A stretch of DNA of 64,000 nt from Tenrec ecaudatus (lineage: Eukaryota > Chordata > Mammalia > Afrosoricida > Tenrecidae): the NCBI RefSeq assembly GCF_050624435.1, contig NC_134530.1, forward strand, positions 143,508,721 through 143,572,720, in the 5' to 3' direction. Below are positions 1 through 9,797 of this stretch, piece after piece (the first letter of the stretch is position 1; each line of letters begins with the position of its first letter). The translations under genes were made by a program, and so were the position numbers. The notes under the pieces were generated by a model that was given only the letters and a program-made list of their open reading frames with translations, was not told the DNA's origin and did not search any database.

Positions 1-1579
1 AGACTGGCCTGCCTGCCAACAGCAATCTTACCCCTGCTAAGAGTGCAAATGCCAGGGTCCATGTGAGAGCTCTCTTTTCACACATCCACAGTCCACAGAG
101 GCATTAATTGTACTGACCTTGGGGGAAGTGGGGCTTACCCCCAAGTCCAAGGTTGTTCGGCTGTCAGGTGCCAGGAGGGGCGGGAACCAGTGCTTAGAGC
201 CGGAAGCAGAGCCTGCAGTTGGCTAAGACAAGGTCTGGGCAGCCACACTCTGGTGGGCTCCCCTCTACGATCATGGGGAAAGCAGTCCTTTGAGAGCCAT
301 TGGCTTCTGAGTAATGTTGTTCTCTCGGCCGTCTTTCTCCCAGACAGAATGTTGTGTGCTTCTTTAAAGTGATTAGAGAAGTCCCAAGATCCAGACTCCT
401 CCCAACGAGGGAGTCCTCTAATTCCACTCTGCTAAGGTTCACACTCATTTCCTTATTCGATTCTCCTGGGGAGTGGTCGCATCCCCTCTACTAGTTTCCT
501 TCCACGGAGCTGGAGGCGCTCCTGCAGCAGTTCCCGAGGGCTGCACAGCTCAGGCAGATGGAGCAGACAGTCGGGAGACACGTTGGCGGAGCCGAGGCAC
601 ATGCGTGCATGTGTGTGTGTGTCTGCGGATATGCACAGGGTGCGTGTCTGGACATGTGCATGCATGTCTCTGTGCACGTGCGCATGTGTACGTGTGTGTG
701 CATTCACGCTCCCGGTGAGGGCCCGGCTGCCAAGGGGAGAGCACAGCCCCGATCGCCTTTGAAATGTAATCGGAGGCGTCACGGCCATCTCAGAAGTACT
801 GGCATCTCAGAGGCGCACGAACAGAGGCATGGGAGGCTGGTTTGGAGGCGTGTGATGGGAAATGAATAGGTGACCTTGTGAAGGACATCCGCATTACCTC
901 TCTGAAGGTAAGACCAGGGAGCAAGAGTAGGCAGCACGTCCTTAAGTCTCCTCCCTGTTACCATCTCCCCCTAACCCTGTCACTCTTGCCAACACCGACC
1001 ACCTCGGCCAGCCTTCTTGGTGAGCTTGATCCCCAACCTTGCCAATGCCATCGGGTCCTCCCCCCTCCTTGTCTGCCTCCTCCAGAGATTCTGTCCATTC
1101 CCACCTCAGCTGCTGGACCAGGGGCCATTCTCTAAGCACAACTCCTCCAGAATTGGAACTGTCAGCAGCTCACCCTCATCACTGGCCCGGGGACAGAGAT
1201 GAGTTAGACCCCCACTCAAATCTACGCTGTGCATCCAGAGCATAGTTGTCCCTGAGAGGTCACTGGCCAGCCAGGGACGCCTTGCAGCCCTCCCTGCTCC
1301 ATGAACTGTAAGTGGGAAGGGTGAGAATGCGTCTGGGCCAAGGCTGCTAAGAAGCGAATTCTGTTTCCCTTTCTGCTGACTGCATGCCGAAGATCACAGA
1401 GCCCCAGAGATGAAAAATGCCTAGATTCCTGAGTCACTTCATGGAGGAGAACGATTTGTGTGGTAGGAATGCCCCTGTTGAATTGTGCTGCTAAGAGAGA
1501 AACAACATCCACTGCGTTTGCGCCTCAGGACCCCAGGTGGCTGTAAGTCCCAAGGCGTCTGCACTCCCAGAGCCCCTGG
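1..1579. other. No gene recognised; TG-rich patch
   Basis: No exon was recognised on either strand. Positions 600-710 are an imperfect alternating TG/CA stretch that opens overlapping spurious reading frames. If the MYBPHL call is right, this is MYBPHL intron 1 or beyond. Confidence 0.5.
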
Positions 1580-1752
1580 TCGGCATCCAGAAAACGGCCA
1601 AGGTCAGCAGTCGGAACCCAGCATCACTCCATGGAGGATCCATCTCTCTGCTCCTGTAAAGAGGCACAGCTTTGGAAACAGACAGGGGCAGTTCTGCTCT
1701 GTCCTGTAGGGTCGTTGTCAGTCAGGCGCGACTCAATGGCAGTGAATTTGGG
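1580..1752 (+). mobile_element. AfroSINE
   Basis: The pieces AAGGTCAGCAG, GCTCCTGTAAAGAG, AGGGGCAGTTCTGCTCTGTCC and CGACTCAATGGCAGTGA follow the order of the afrotherian tRNA-derived SINE. The 5' end is missing or blurred. Confidence 0.8.
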
Positions 1753-1759
1753 CATTTGA

Positions 1760-2633
1760 GCTGCAATCTGTCATTTGATTGGGGTATTATTCAAAAAGTT
1801 TCATTTGTATTGATTCCGCTTTCTGACCCCGTGCTTGTGCCTCTGACATGCTCACCACGATCCGTTTGCCGCTGTCCACCAGGAAAGCACGCTCGATCCT
1901 GCCCGGGCACACTCAGCGCACATGGACCCCCGCAGGCCCCGCTGACATGTGTCTGGGTTGGGGACAGTCTCACGAGAGCTTCAGGTCTCGGCACGGACCC
2001 TCGAAGTCGGCCGGGCACAGGCCACATGCAGATCTGGGTGCTTTCCAACCTTCTTTGTACAAAGGTAAACAATTCTATGACGGGGTCGCCGCACAGCCTC
2101 TTTTTGTTAGAGGTTGTACTGCAGGGCACCCTGTGCCTACAGGTCAGATGCTGAACCCTTTTGAATGCCTCCAAACAGCGTCCCCGCAAGAGCTTAAGCT
2201 GTAAATTCTGAGACTTATTTTTTTCACCAACTAGCACACCCTCCCTAATAAAATCTCCCATCCCTCGGGGTCCTCCCACTATTGCCCCAACACCAACCCT
2301 TCTTCAGCCCCTTTCCCACCATTCATCACCCTCCCACTCAGTGTAGATTCCACGATTCACCAGTTATAACCAGCCCCTTGATCCTCTTTCATTGCACCCT
2401 CCCAGAGAAGCCCCACCCTGCATAAATACTTGCCACCCATTGGGCACTTGCACCCACCCAGCGGGGTCCCGGGAGGACAAAAGTATACTGAAGCAATGGC
2501 TCAAACATACCAGTGGCCATGCGGCTAGTGCAGGGCCGGACCGTGTTTTGGTCTGTTAACACACAAGGTCTCTGAGCCAGAGCCCACTCCACAGCAACAT
2601 GCTGCCTTTACATTGATGGCCACTCACAGGGAC
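1760..2633. other. No gene recognised
   Basis: Long reading frames exist on both strands (minus strand 1791-2279, plus strand 1672-2154) but show no family motif known to me. The left edge (attcaaaaagtttca) looks a little like a mariner end. Nothing else can be supported. Confidence 0.4.
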
Positions 2634-4085
2634 CACTAGATGAAGGTGACCAGATTTTAACATTGGTAAAACGGGACACCATTGACTGGGGGTGGGGTGG
2701 GGTGTGTGTTCTTGATTAAAAATTTGGTCTATACAGAGCAACAAAATTTTTCACAGAACGCAAAAAATAGTATTGTAATATATATATTTAAATTTCAACA
2801 TAAGTACAATATACAAAGATAATACATTAAAATTATGTATAGTATTATTTTATTCTTTGGCATGTTTCTCATTTGAGTGAAATTTTTTTAGTAGATTGCT
2901 GTCGTTTAGAAAGTCATGAAAATTTTCACAAGAATTTGTTAAATTATATTTCACACATAAAGTGGCTTTCAAAGTCTCAACACTTAATTGTGATTTTTCT
3001 GATGTCCACACTTTATTTACCGTAGAAAAAACGCGTTCAGTCGCAGCATTAGTTCCTGGGAAGGACAGCGTGTATTCCACAGTTTTTAGTGCATTATTGT
3101 ATGAAATATGGTTTGTTTAAAAATGATGAAATATTTGTGACCATTTGTTCTCTATTGTGATGTTTGCTGATGCCCAAGATTTAACCTTTTCCTTAGCAAT
3201 ATATTTTTTAATAATGATACCTCATTAAAAAGATCTTTTTGGAAATATTACTATATGGGAAATTTTGAGTAACATGATCGAATGATTTTTGCACATCATT
3301 CCAATTAAGTTCTTTTTTAAATGTAATCCAATAAAAATGTTCAATATCATTGTAATGTGCCATCCACTCTTCTAAATAATCTATGCAGTTACTATAGAAC
3401 TTTTTAACGTGCTTCATATCTGCATGATTTATTGCACCTTGTTCTTCTAGCTGACTTATACTATTCAGATAGTTAATGGAAGAAAATTATTTTCTGACCA
3501 CTCTTGACACTGAAATTTTAAATTATTAACTTCATTTGCTACTTCGCTTACTGAAATTTTGTCACCTTCAATAAGTTTTATAGCATTTTGAAAAAGAGCT
3601 GTTTGAATGTGTACAAACACTAGCCAAATTTTTGAAGATTCTTTTTCAAAAAATTCTTCTAAAATTCTAGGACATTTATCCTGTGATAGAAAGTAGGATT
3701 TCAAAGGATCGTGTATTTTCAAAATTTTTTGGACAGCTGGCAAAAGAGCTAACCAGCACGTTTTACTGTATCCACGTATTTTCTGATATTCGACTTCCGC
3801 AGTTTCACAAAATTCTTTAAGCATTTCAACGCGCACTGTGTATATATAGAAACGAGTAAAAAAAGAAAAAGAAATAAGTATATTTTAATAACAGTATTTT
3901 CCACATCTACAAGCAACAAATCAGCAGCTGTTTGAATGGTGTTATGTATTAGGTATATTCCCTTCCCGATCTCCCGTCGTTCCCTAGCTTGTGCATTCTT
4001 TCCAAAAATCGGGACTTTTTTAAAACGCCGCGGAACGCGGGACAAATTGTTAAAAAGCGGGACGTCTGGTCACCTTACACTAGAT
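2634..4085 (-). mobile_element. hAT DNA transposon with 8-bp target duplication
   Basis: The exact 8-mer CACTAGAT flanks the element at 2634-2641 and 4078-4085. Inside, the ends GAAGGTGACCAG and CTGGTCACCTTA are near-perfect terminal inverted repeats. On the minus strand, broken frames carry hAT transposase parts: 3465-3836 (with LLPAVQKILKIHDPLKSYFL) and 2850-3080, the C-terminal dimerisation region (LSFPGTNAATERVFS). The body is far more AT-rich than its flanks. At about 1.44 kb it lacks the N-terminal zinc finger and much of the catalytic region, so it is an internally deleted, dead copy. The family name is not certain. Confidence 0.9.
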
Positions 4086-4216
4086 CCACGTGAGGGACGT
4101 CCCTGGGTCACACAATCTTCTCCCAAGGCCTCATCCGGAGCTGACGATCTTGCTAGTGACTAGGGCCTGCCTCGAATCTCTTCTTCTCCCTGCCCTCCCA
4201 CCCTTCCTGCTTATCA

Positions 4217-4330
4217 CCCTTTGGGACAGGGTAGAACTGCCCCTGTGGGTGTCTGAGACGGCCACTCTCTGGGGGGAGAAAGATGGGCCCACTCTGAGCC
4301 CACTCTCCCATCAGCTGGCTGCCCCGACAG
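4217..4330 (-). mobile_element. AfroSINE, partial
   Basis: Reads on the minus strand as a SINE body; the plus strand shows GGGACAGGGTAGAACTGCCC and GTGTCTGAGAC, the reverse of the usual block. Both ends are diverged. Confidence 0.75.
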
Positions 4331-4439
4331 CAGCACCAGCGCCAGGGGGCACTCCTGCTTAGGACTCTTTGTCTTCCTTGCTCCCTCTGCTTGGAGACAG
4401 GCCCCGGACATCGCTAGACACTGCGTTCTCATGACACCC

Positions 4440-4640
4440 TCTTGTGTACAAGCACAAAATGATCAACCGCACACCTCAAGGTTGACTGTTCAACTCCATG
4501 AGCGACTCCACGGGGGAGACGTGGCAATCTGCTCCTCAAAAGACTAGAGCCCAGGGAAGCCCGTGGGCCAGTCATGCTTCGGATGGGGTCTCTGTGAGGC
4601 AGAATCCAATCGACAGCCCACAACAACAGTGAGGCCTTCG
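4440..4640 (+). mobile_element. AfroSINE
   Basis: Contains GACGTGGCAATCTGCTCCT, CCCGTGGGCCAGT and GAGGCAGAATCCAATCGACAG in consensus order, ending in a CAACAACAG tail. Confidence 0.8.
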
Positions 4641-4704
4641 CTGAATAGTCTATTAGAAACTGCACTTCGTACCTCTAGAACTTTCTATTCTTCGCTTCTT
4701 TTCC

Positions 4705-4885
4705 TGCATGGCTTTTGGTTGTTGGGCAGCTAACTCCCAGGTCATCAGTTTGAAACCACGAGCCACTCATCAGGAGAAAGGGAGGCTTTCTACTCCTGTA
4801 AAACAGTTAGTCTTGGAAATCCACATGGTCCTATAGTATCACTATGAGTCAGAATCGACTCGATGGCAGTGAGTTTGATTATTCA
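4705..4885 (+). mobile_element. AfroSINE
   Basis: Nearly full length: GTTGGGCAGCTAACTC (A-box side), AGTTTGAAACCACGAGCC (B-box side), GGCTTTCTACTCCTGTAAA and AGAATCGACTCGATGGCAGT. It lies head to tail behind the copy at 4440. Confidence 0.88.
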
Positions 4886-6883
4886 TACCATTTCCTGATG
4901 ATTTATCATCTGTTGCCCTCCACTGGAAGGCAACGTCCGTGTCATGGCCTGCTGTCATTTTGTTCATTTCTGTACCCTTGGTACCTAAGCAGTGCCCTCT
5001 CTGTGTAGAAGGAAGGAGGGCGGAGCTGCTCCCTGGGGTGGGGCTTTGCCTCCATCCTTGGAAGACGTGGAACAGTGGGGCTCCGTTGGAGCATCCACGC
5101 TGCTATGTGAAGATGTGCCACCCTCTCCCACATCCGGGAGGCCACAGCACCCTGAAGGATTTTGGGGGTGGATTTTAGGGGCTTTGAGGACTCCCTGAAC
5201 TTTTTTTTGCATATTTTTCCTGTGTGAGAGTCCACAGTTTTCACCAGCCTTTCCTAGGGGCCCTATGTCTTGCAAGGTCAGAGTCAGCACCTCCTCAATC
5301 TACAGATGAGAGAAATAGAGGGCCAATGCGGTGGCTTGACAGGACCGAGCTAAGATCTGAACTCATGACTTCTTTTCCGAAGCAGACTTTGCAAAGCTCA
5401 GATCGTGTCCTGATCACAGCGGCCTCTGACGCTGCTGCCCGAGGCCCACAGAGCACACGGGACAGGGGCCACTGGGCCGCGCTGGTGGGGTGGTGGCCAG
5501 AGCTCCCCACCCTCAGCCTGAGAGGAAGCTGAGGTGGGATTGGGTGTTTGGGGGCGGGGGTGGGGGAGTGGAGAGCAGGGGACAAAGCAAGAAGACCGTG
5601 GCCTTGCACTCACCCTCCCTCTGCCTGTGATGGATTGCTTGGCCTCTGCAGAGAAGGCACTGGTTTTCTGTCCCAGTCACCCAACCCTCCCGTCCTCCCA
5701 CCCACCTCTGACCTTGACATTCAAACAGCAGCCGAAGCCCAATCTCTTCCTCTTGGGTGATAAGGGAGCTGGTCCGGCCCAACCTTATTTGAAAGTCTAA
5801 CTCTCTGGGTCTTGACCTCAGACTTGAAAATAGTCTGCTCTGGCCTCTTCTGAGACCCCTTGGATAGTCTCAGCTATCTCTTCAATGCTAGGTAGGTCTT
5901 CCTCCTTGTTGGTTTGCAGGGGAAATTGAAGCTGAGTAGCTTATCGCTGTGTTCAGGATGCTGTGGCTGCTACAGTGTAGTACCTAGAGGTGAGGCAGCC
6001 CTGGGGCTTGAGGGCACGTCTCTCCTCCTCTGCGGCGCAACCCTGGGCTTCCAGGGGGGTTCTCATTTGCGGTCTCTGGATCATCCGCTTAACGTCGGGG
6101 CGCTCTGTAGGGGCTGCTCCTGCTGGCTTTCATACACTCCTGGGATGACTTCTGCCAATTATCACAAAGAAGGAAGCGCCAGGAAAGAAAAGGGGGTACC
6201 TGGCTTCTGGCCCCAACTCTGGCTTGCAAGGGGAGACACACCTGTGTTTGGCTTCCAGGGGCCACCCAGGGGGACCGGCACAGAGACCTCAGGCAGGGAG
6301 CTTGGGGTTGGAAAGACTGCTGGTGGGCAAAGGGGGCTCTCCTGAGAGGCTCTGGGACGCCAGCCCGGCCTGCCTACAGGTGCTTCTCCAGGGCAGGCTC
6401 TCCTCCCTGGAGCTCAGAGTCGGCCCAGGGCAGACACCGGGGTGGGGTGCTGGACAGGCCCTGGCCTTATGGTAGGAACCCCCAAGGGAGCGCAGGGGGC
6501 CACCAGGCATAGTACTTAGCCTCCCAAGGACCACAGCTTCGTCTTCTCCCTCCCCCTCATTCCCTTCCTGAATGGCCATGAACCAGTCTTTAAAAGCAAA
6601 AACACACAATCATTCTTTCATCACCGTGGAGGGCCACAGCCCCAGTCACTGAAAACCCATTCCCCCTGCCAGGCTGAAAACACAAAGACACTTCAGCCAC
6701 GAGTACAATTGTCCAGGAAGGATCTGGGGTTCCCAGTGAATGATCCCCCCACCCTAAAGACCAATCTCACAAAGTCCTTTAGCTCTGCCAACACCTAAAT
6801 GAGATGCAGTCAGGGTGGTAGGGTCACCCTGTCCAAGCTCCAATACCTGGTCCCCTCCAGCCACATCCACTGCCATGGGTCAC
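4886..6883. other. No gene recognised; possible old MIR
   Basis: About 5290-5380 (ctacagatgagagaaatagag and following) resembles the core of an ancient MIR SINE. No MYBPHL exon 2 (Ig domain) could be found on the minus strand, and no other coding exon is evident. Confidence 0.4.
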
Positions 6884-7006
6884 CTTCTACACGGGGCTGG
6901 AGCTGCTGGCCCCTTGTCCAGGTGGCCCATCGGCCAGACTGGCTCCTGTCAGCATCGACGCTGTCCCTGTTGCCAGGGTCACCTCCTGAGCCGTGGTTGC
7001 CTCCAT
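6884..7006 (-). CDS. MYBPHL: Probable MYBPHL exon 1, with in-frame stop
   Basis: From an ATG at 7004-7006 the minus strand reads MEATTAQEV, then ASLADGPPGQGASSSSP. This resembles the start of human MYBPHL (MEAATAPEV, then ASPADAEPP and SPGQGAG; from memory). MYBPHL, an atrial myosin-binding-protein H-like muscle protein, is the next gene downstream of SORT1 in human, in the same direction, which fits. A TAG at 6887-6889 lies in frame just before the likely donor (AAG|gtgacc at 6883). A weaker donor, CCC|gtgtag at 6892, would avoid it. No exon coding for the Ig or Fn3 domains was recognised further left. It may be a decaying gene, or later exons may lie outside the window. Confidence 0.55.
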
Positions 7007-7794
7007 GCTGGACTTGCCCACGGCTGGGCTCCGGCTTTGGCTTCACTGCTCGTGGTGAAGGAGGGCTGAGCGACTGCTTTCTTGCCTAGCCTCTGGGGTC
7101 CTGGCTTCGGGGCTATGTAACCAGGCAAAGGCTGGGGCAGGCGCAGAGAAGAGGGTCAGGGAGCAGCCCAGAATAGCTGCAGGGGGAGGGCAGAGGTGGC
7201 CCTGCTATCACCCCTCACAGTGCCAGGGAGGGAGGTGAGGGCCAAGAATGGGGCCTCTGGCTCCCTGGGGAGGAGGCAGTGATGCAGGCTCAGCTCCTGA
7301 TCCCCGCCTCATCAACAGGCTGCTTAGAACCAAAGATGGGCCCCAGAACCAGCTGACCCACCAGCCCTTCTCCAGTGAGTTGCAAACCCCTCATCAACTT
7401 GCCATGACCCGGCTGTCCCCATCCTCTCCCCACCCCCTTCACTGCGCCCCCGGGGGTGGTGGAGCACAGGGCAGTGGTAGGTAACTACTTGAGCTCCCAC
7501 TCTGGCTGTCCGACACCGGGCGGTGCCATTTCCAACACATGGGTCCCGTCGGTAACACAGAGAGAAGCACCCGGGCTTGGGTGCGGATTAGAGGCTGCAC
7601 GCTGTGCGGAGTGCTCAGTGGGGTGTGTCCGACAAAGTACTTGCTGAATCCGAACTATTTTTAGGCCAGGTCAGCACTGCCCCTTGGAAAGCTGCCCGGC
7701 GGCCCCCTGGCCTGAGAGAGGACATGAAAACCCAGCGGGAGGTGACAGTAGGGTCTACGGTGGGGGCACGGGGGTGTAGGACTTGAGTGTGACT
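7007..7794. other. Region upstream of MYBPHL exon 1
   Basis: GC-rich, repeat-poor sequence that would hold the MYBPHL 5'UTR and promoter. No clear TATA box was seen; a MEF2-like site lies at 7655. Confidence 0.4.
7655..7664. promoter_or_regulatory. MEF2-like site upstream of MYBPHL exon 1
   Basis: CTATTTTTAG matches the MEF2 consensus YTA(A/T)4TAR exactly. It lies about 650 bp upstream of the MYBPHL-like ATG. MEF2 drives heart and muscle genes, so the position suits an atrial gene, but a 10-bp match alone is weak evidence. Confidence 0.35.
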
Positions 7795-7975
7795 TTAGGC
7801 TGCATGTTGGGCTGCTAAACAAAAGATCAGCAGTTCTAACCCACCAGCGCTCCCAGGGAGAAATATGAGGTGGTCTGCTCCCGTAAAATCTACAGCCTTA
7901 AAAATCACGTGGGGCAGTTCTACTCTGCCCTATAGGGTCGCTACGAAGCTGCCTCGCCTTGCTGGCAGTGAGTGT
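7795..7975 (+). mobile_element. AfroSINE
   Basis: Shows TTGGGCTGCTAAACAAAAGA, CAGTTCTAACCCACCAGC, GGGGCAGTTCTACTCTGCCC and TATAGGGTCGCTACGA in order. Confidence 0.88.
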
Positions 7976-8844
7976 CAGATTGGTATTGCACTTCAGGACG
8001 CTCGCTGGCCTGTGAAATGGGAGATGATTACACTGTAATTTTAAGGATGATTCAAATGCAGACAGTGGCCTTTCCACAGTAGAGTTTTGCTTGCAAACTC
8101 AAGGGCCCGTGTACCTCCTCCAGGCTTACCAATCCATCATTCCCCACGGCACTCCATCCAAAGCGCCTCCTGCCCTGCTCCAGGAGCATGCAGCTCTGAA
8201 CACGATTGAGTTTTCTCTCCTTAACCCCCAATCTGAGGGCAAAGACCGCTGCCCTGGATCCCAACTCCGCCTGACCCCACAGAGCTGAGCGACACACCGG
8301 CATCCCTGCACACACTGCCAGAGCACTGCTGAGTGCCCGGCCTGCCCCAGGAGCCTGCTGTTACCGTGCTGTGGAGCAGAAGTCAGGGCGAGGTTGGCAG
8401 AGTGCACAGGTGCCAGCGCCTTGGCTAGCTGGACTTGGGCAGCCCCGGGCGTCGGCGTAGAACTGGGCCCCACGGCATCTGCAGCAGCGGACGGCCAGGC
8501 CTTTGTGTAGACGCAAACCTCGGACTTTCGTGAGCGCACGAGCTACATGCAGGCCCCAGCGGCACTCCTTTCAGGGCCTCCGAGGCTAGGGAGGGGCTGT
8601 CTGCTAGAAGGCTGGGTTTGCTTCACATCAGGGCTGGTGTGAAGGCCTCCATTTCCCGTGGGAACCCTCTATCTAGCTGAGTTCCCAGCCAGGGGGATTG
8701 GCACTCAGACGCACTCCCTTTTCACATCACTTAGCTCTGGCTGGCTAGTCTGTGGACCTAAGCCTCTGCTGCAATGACTGCGTAAAGGAGTCAGGTGTAA
8801 AATGCATATGCCTGGGGGCGGGAAATCTTAAGAGCATCACTTCC
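7976..8844. other. Intergenic spacer, nothing recognised
   Basis: Spacer between the MYBPHL-like exon and the SORT1 3' end. A minus-strand frame at 8126-8539 has no recognisable motif. Confidence 0.4.
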
Positions 8845-9003
8845 CAGCAGTTCTCAACCTGTGGGTCTCGACCCCTTTGGGGGTCGAATGATTCATAACA
8901 GTAGCAAAATTACAGTTATGAAGTAGTAATGAAAATAATGTTGGGAGGACCCCATGAGGACTGAATTAAAGGGTCGCGGCATTAGGAAGGTGGAGAAACA
9001 CTG
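8845..9003 (+). mobile_element. SPIN hAT element (non-autonomous)
   Basis: It starts CAGCAGTTCTCAACCTGTGG, has CATAACAGTAGCAAAATTAC and ATTAAAGGGTCGCGGCATT, and ends GGAGAAACACTG. These are the ends and core of the SPIN (Space Invader) hAT family, known for horizontal spread among tetrapods including tenrec. The flanking 8-mers no longer match. About 160 bp, so the middle is deleted. Confidence 0.85.
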
Positions 9004-9261
9004 CTTTAGGTAGACCACAGATGGCCTCCAAAAGTCTTCGGGCAGAAATTCAGCCCCTAGACGGTGGGCTCTTTGGGATCAGGGACTCAGGTTGGTCAAC
9101 TTCAGACCGAGGTGCCAAAGTACGACCTGGATATATTTCCCCAGGGTTAAAGGCTCAAGGGGGCGGCGGGAGCCCCCACTGAAAGGAACATTCTGGCAGA
9201 GGCACCTGCACTGTTTGAAGGTCCTTGAACAGACGCGGCAGGATGCACCACCAGGAAGTGC

Positions 9262-9298
<37 letters not shown>

Positions 9299-9774
9299 CA
9301 GATGGAGAGCCAGGAAGCTAAATGTCTCAGTGTGTCTTCATTCCTCACACCTGCTGTGGGGAACATGTGGGAGGAGGAAGCTTCGAGAAGCTTTTGGAAA
9401 AAATCCCATCTTCCAGCCCATTTTCCATCAACTTTCAGAAGCCCCCTCACACTTGTATGCCGCTTGGAGGGCCCTTGCATGTTGCGGGGCCCAGAAGAGA
9501 CGTACAGCGGCTGCAACCTGGGTGTGGGCTGTGACTGCTGGACTCTGGGCATTGGCCCATAACGCTGGCCTCAAATGGGGGGGGGGGCACGGGAGGGAGC
9601 GCCGTGGGAGCCTGGAGCGCAGGAAGCGCGAGTTGTGGGCCCACAGTTCATTTACTGGGCATGGGGAGGGCAGGGAACTGGCTCTCCGACTGGTGTTCTC
9701 TGCTCGGAGTTTGGTCTTTGAAGCGGGAACGCGCATGCACAGACTTGGGGCTCACGCATCTCAGTAGGTCAGGT
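9004..9774. other. Spacer with (GA)n microsatellite
   Basis: A pure GA run at about 9266-9297 keeps frames open on both strands around it. It lies just beyond the predicted SORT1 mRNA end. No gene was recognised. Confidence 0.5.
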
Positions 9775-9791
9775 ACCAAAGTCCAGTCTGC

Positions 9792-9797
9792 TTTATT
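9792..9797 (-). other. SORT1: Candidate distal SORT1 polyadenylation signal
   Basis: AATAAA on the minus strand, followed about 30-50 nt later by a moderately GU-rich stretch (9720-9760). Its distance from the stop codon fits the usual SORT1 mRNA size. Confidence 0.5.

Noticed and set aside
453-869. Cys/His-rich small frames
   Set aside because: Translation of an imperfect TG/CA repeat.
1672-2279. Frames of 160 and 162 codons on opposite strands
   Set aside because: No recognisable motif, and neither has splice or promoter support. A mariner remnant was considered but could not be shown.
9079-9767. Overlapping frames of 156-180 codons on both strands
   Set aside because: Kept open by the (GA)n run; no domain, and both strands are equally open.
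1-9774. The human LDL-cholesterol enhancer of the 1p13 locus
   Set aside because: In human it lies between CELSR2 and PSRC1, beyond MYBPHL, so it should be outside the left edge of the window.
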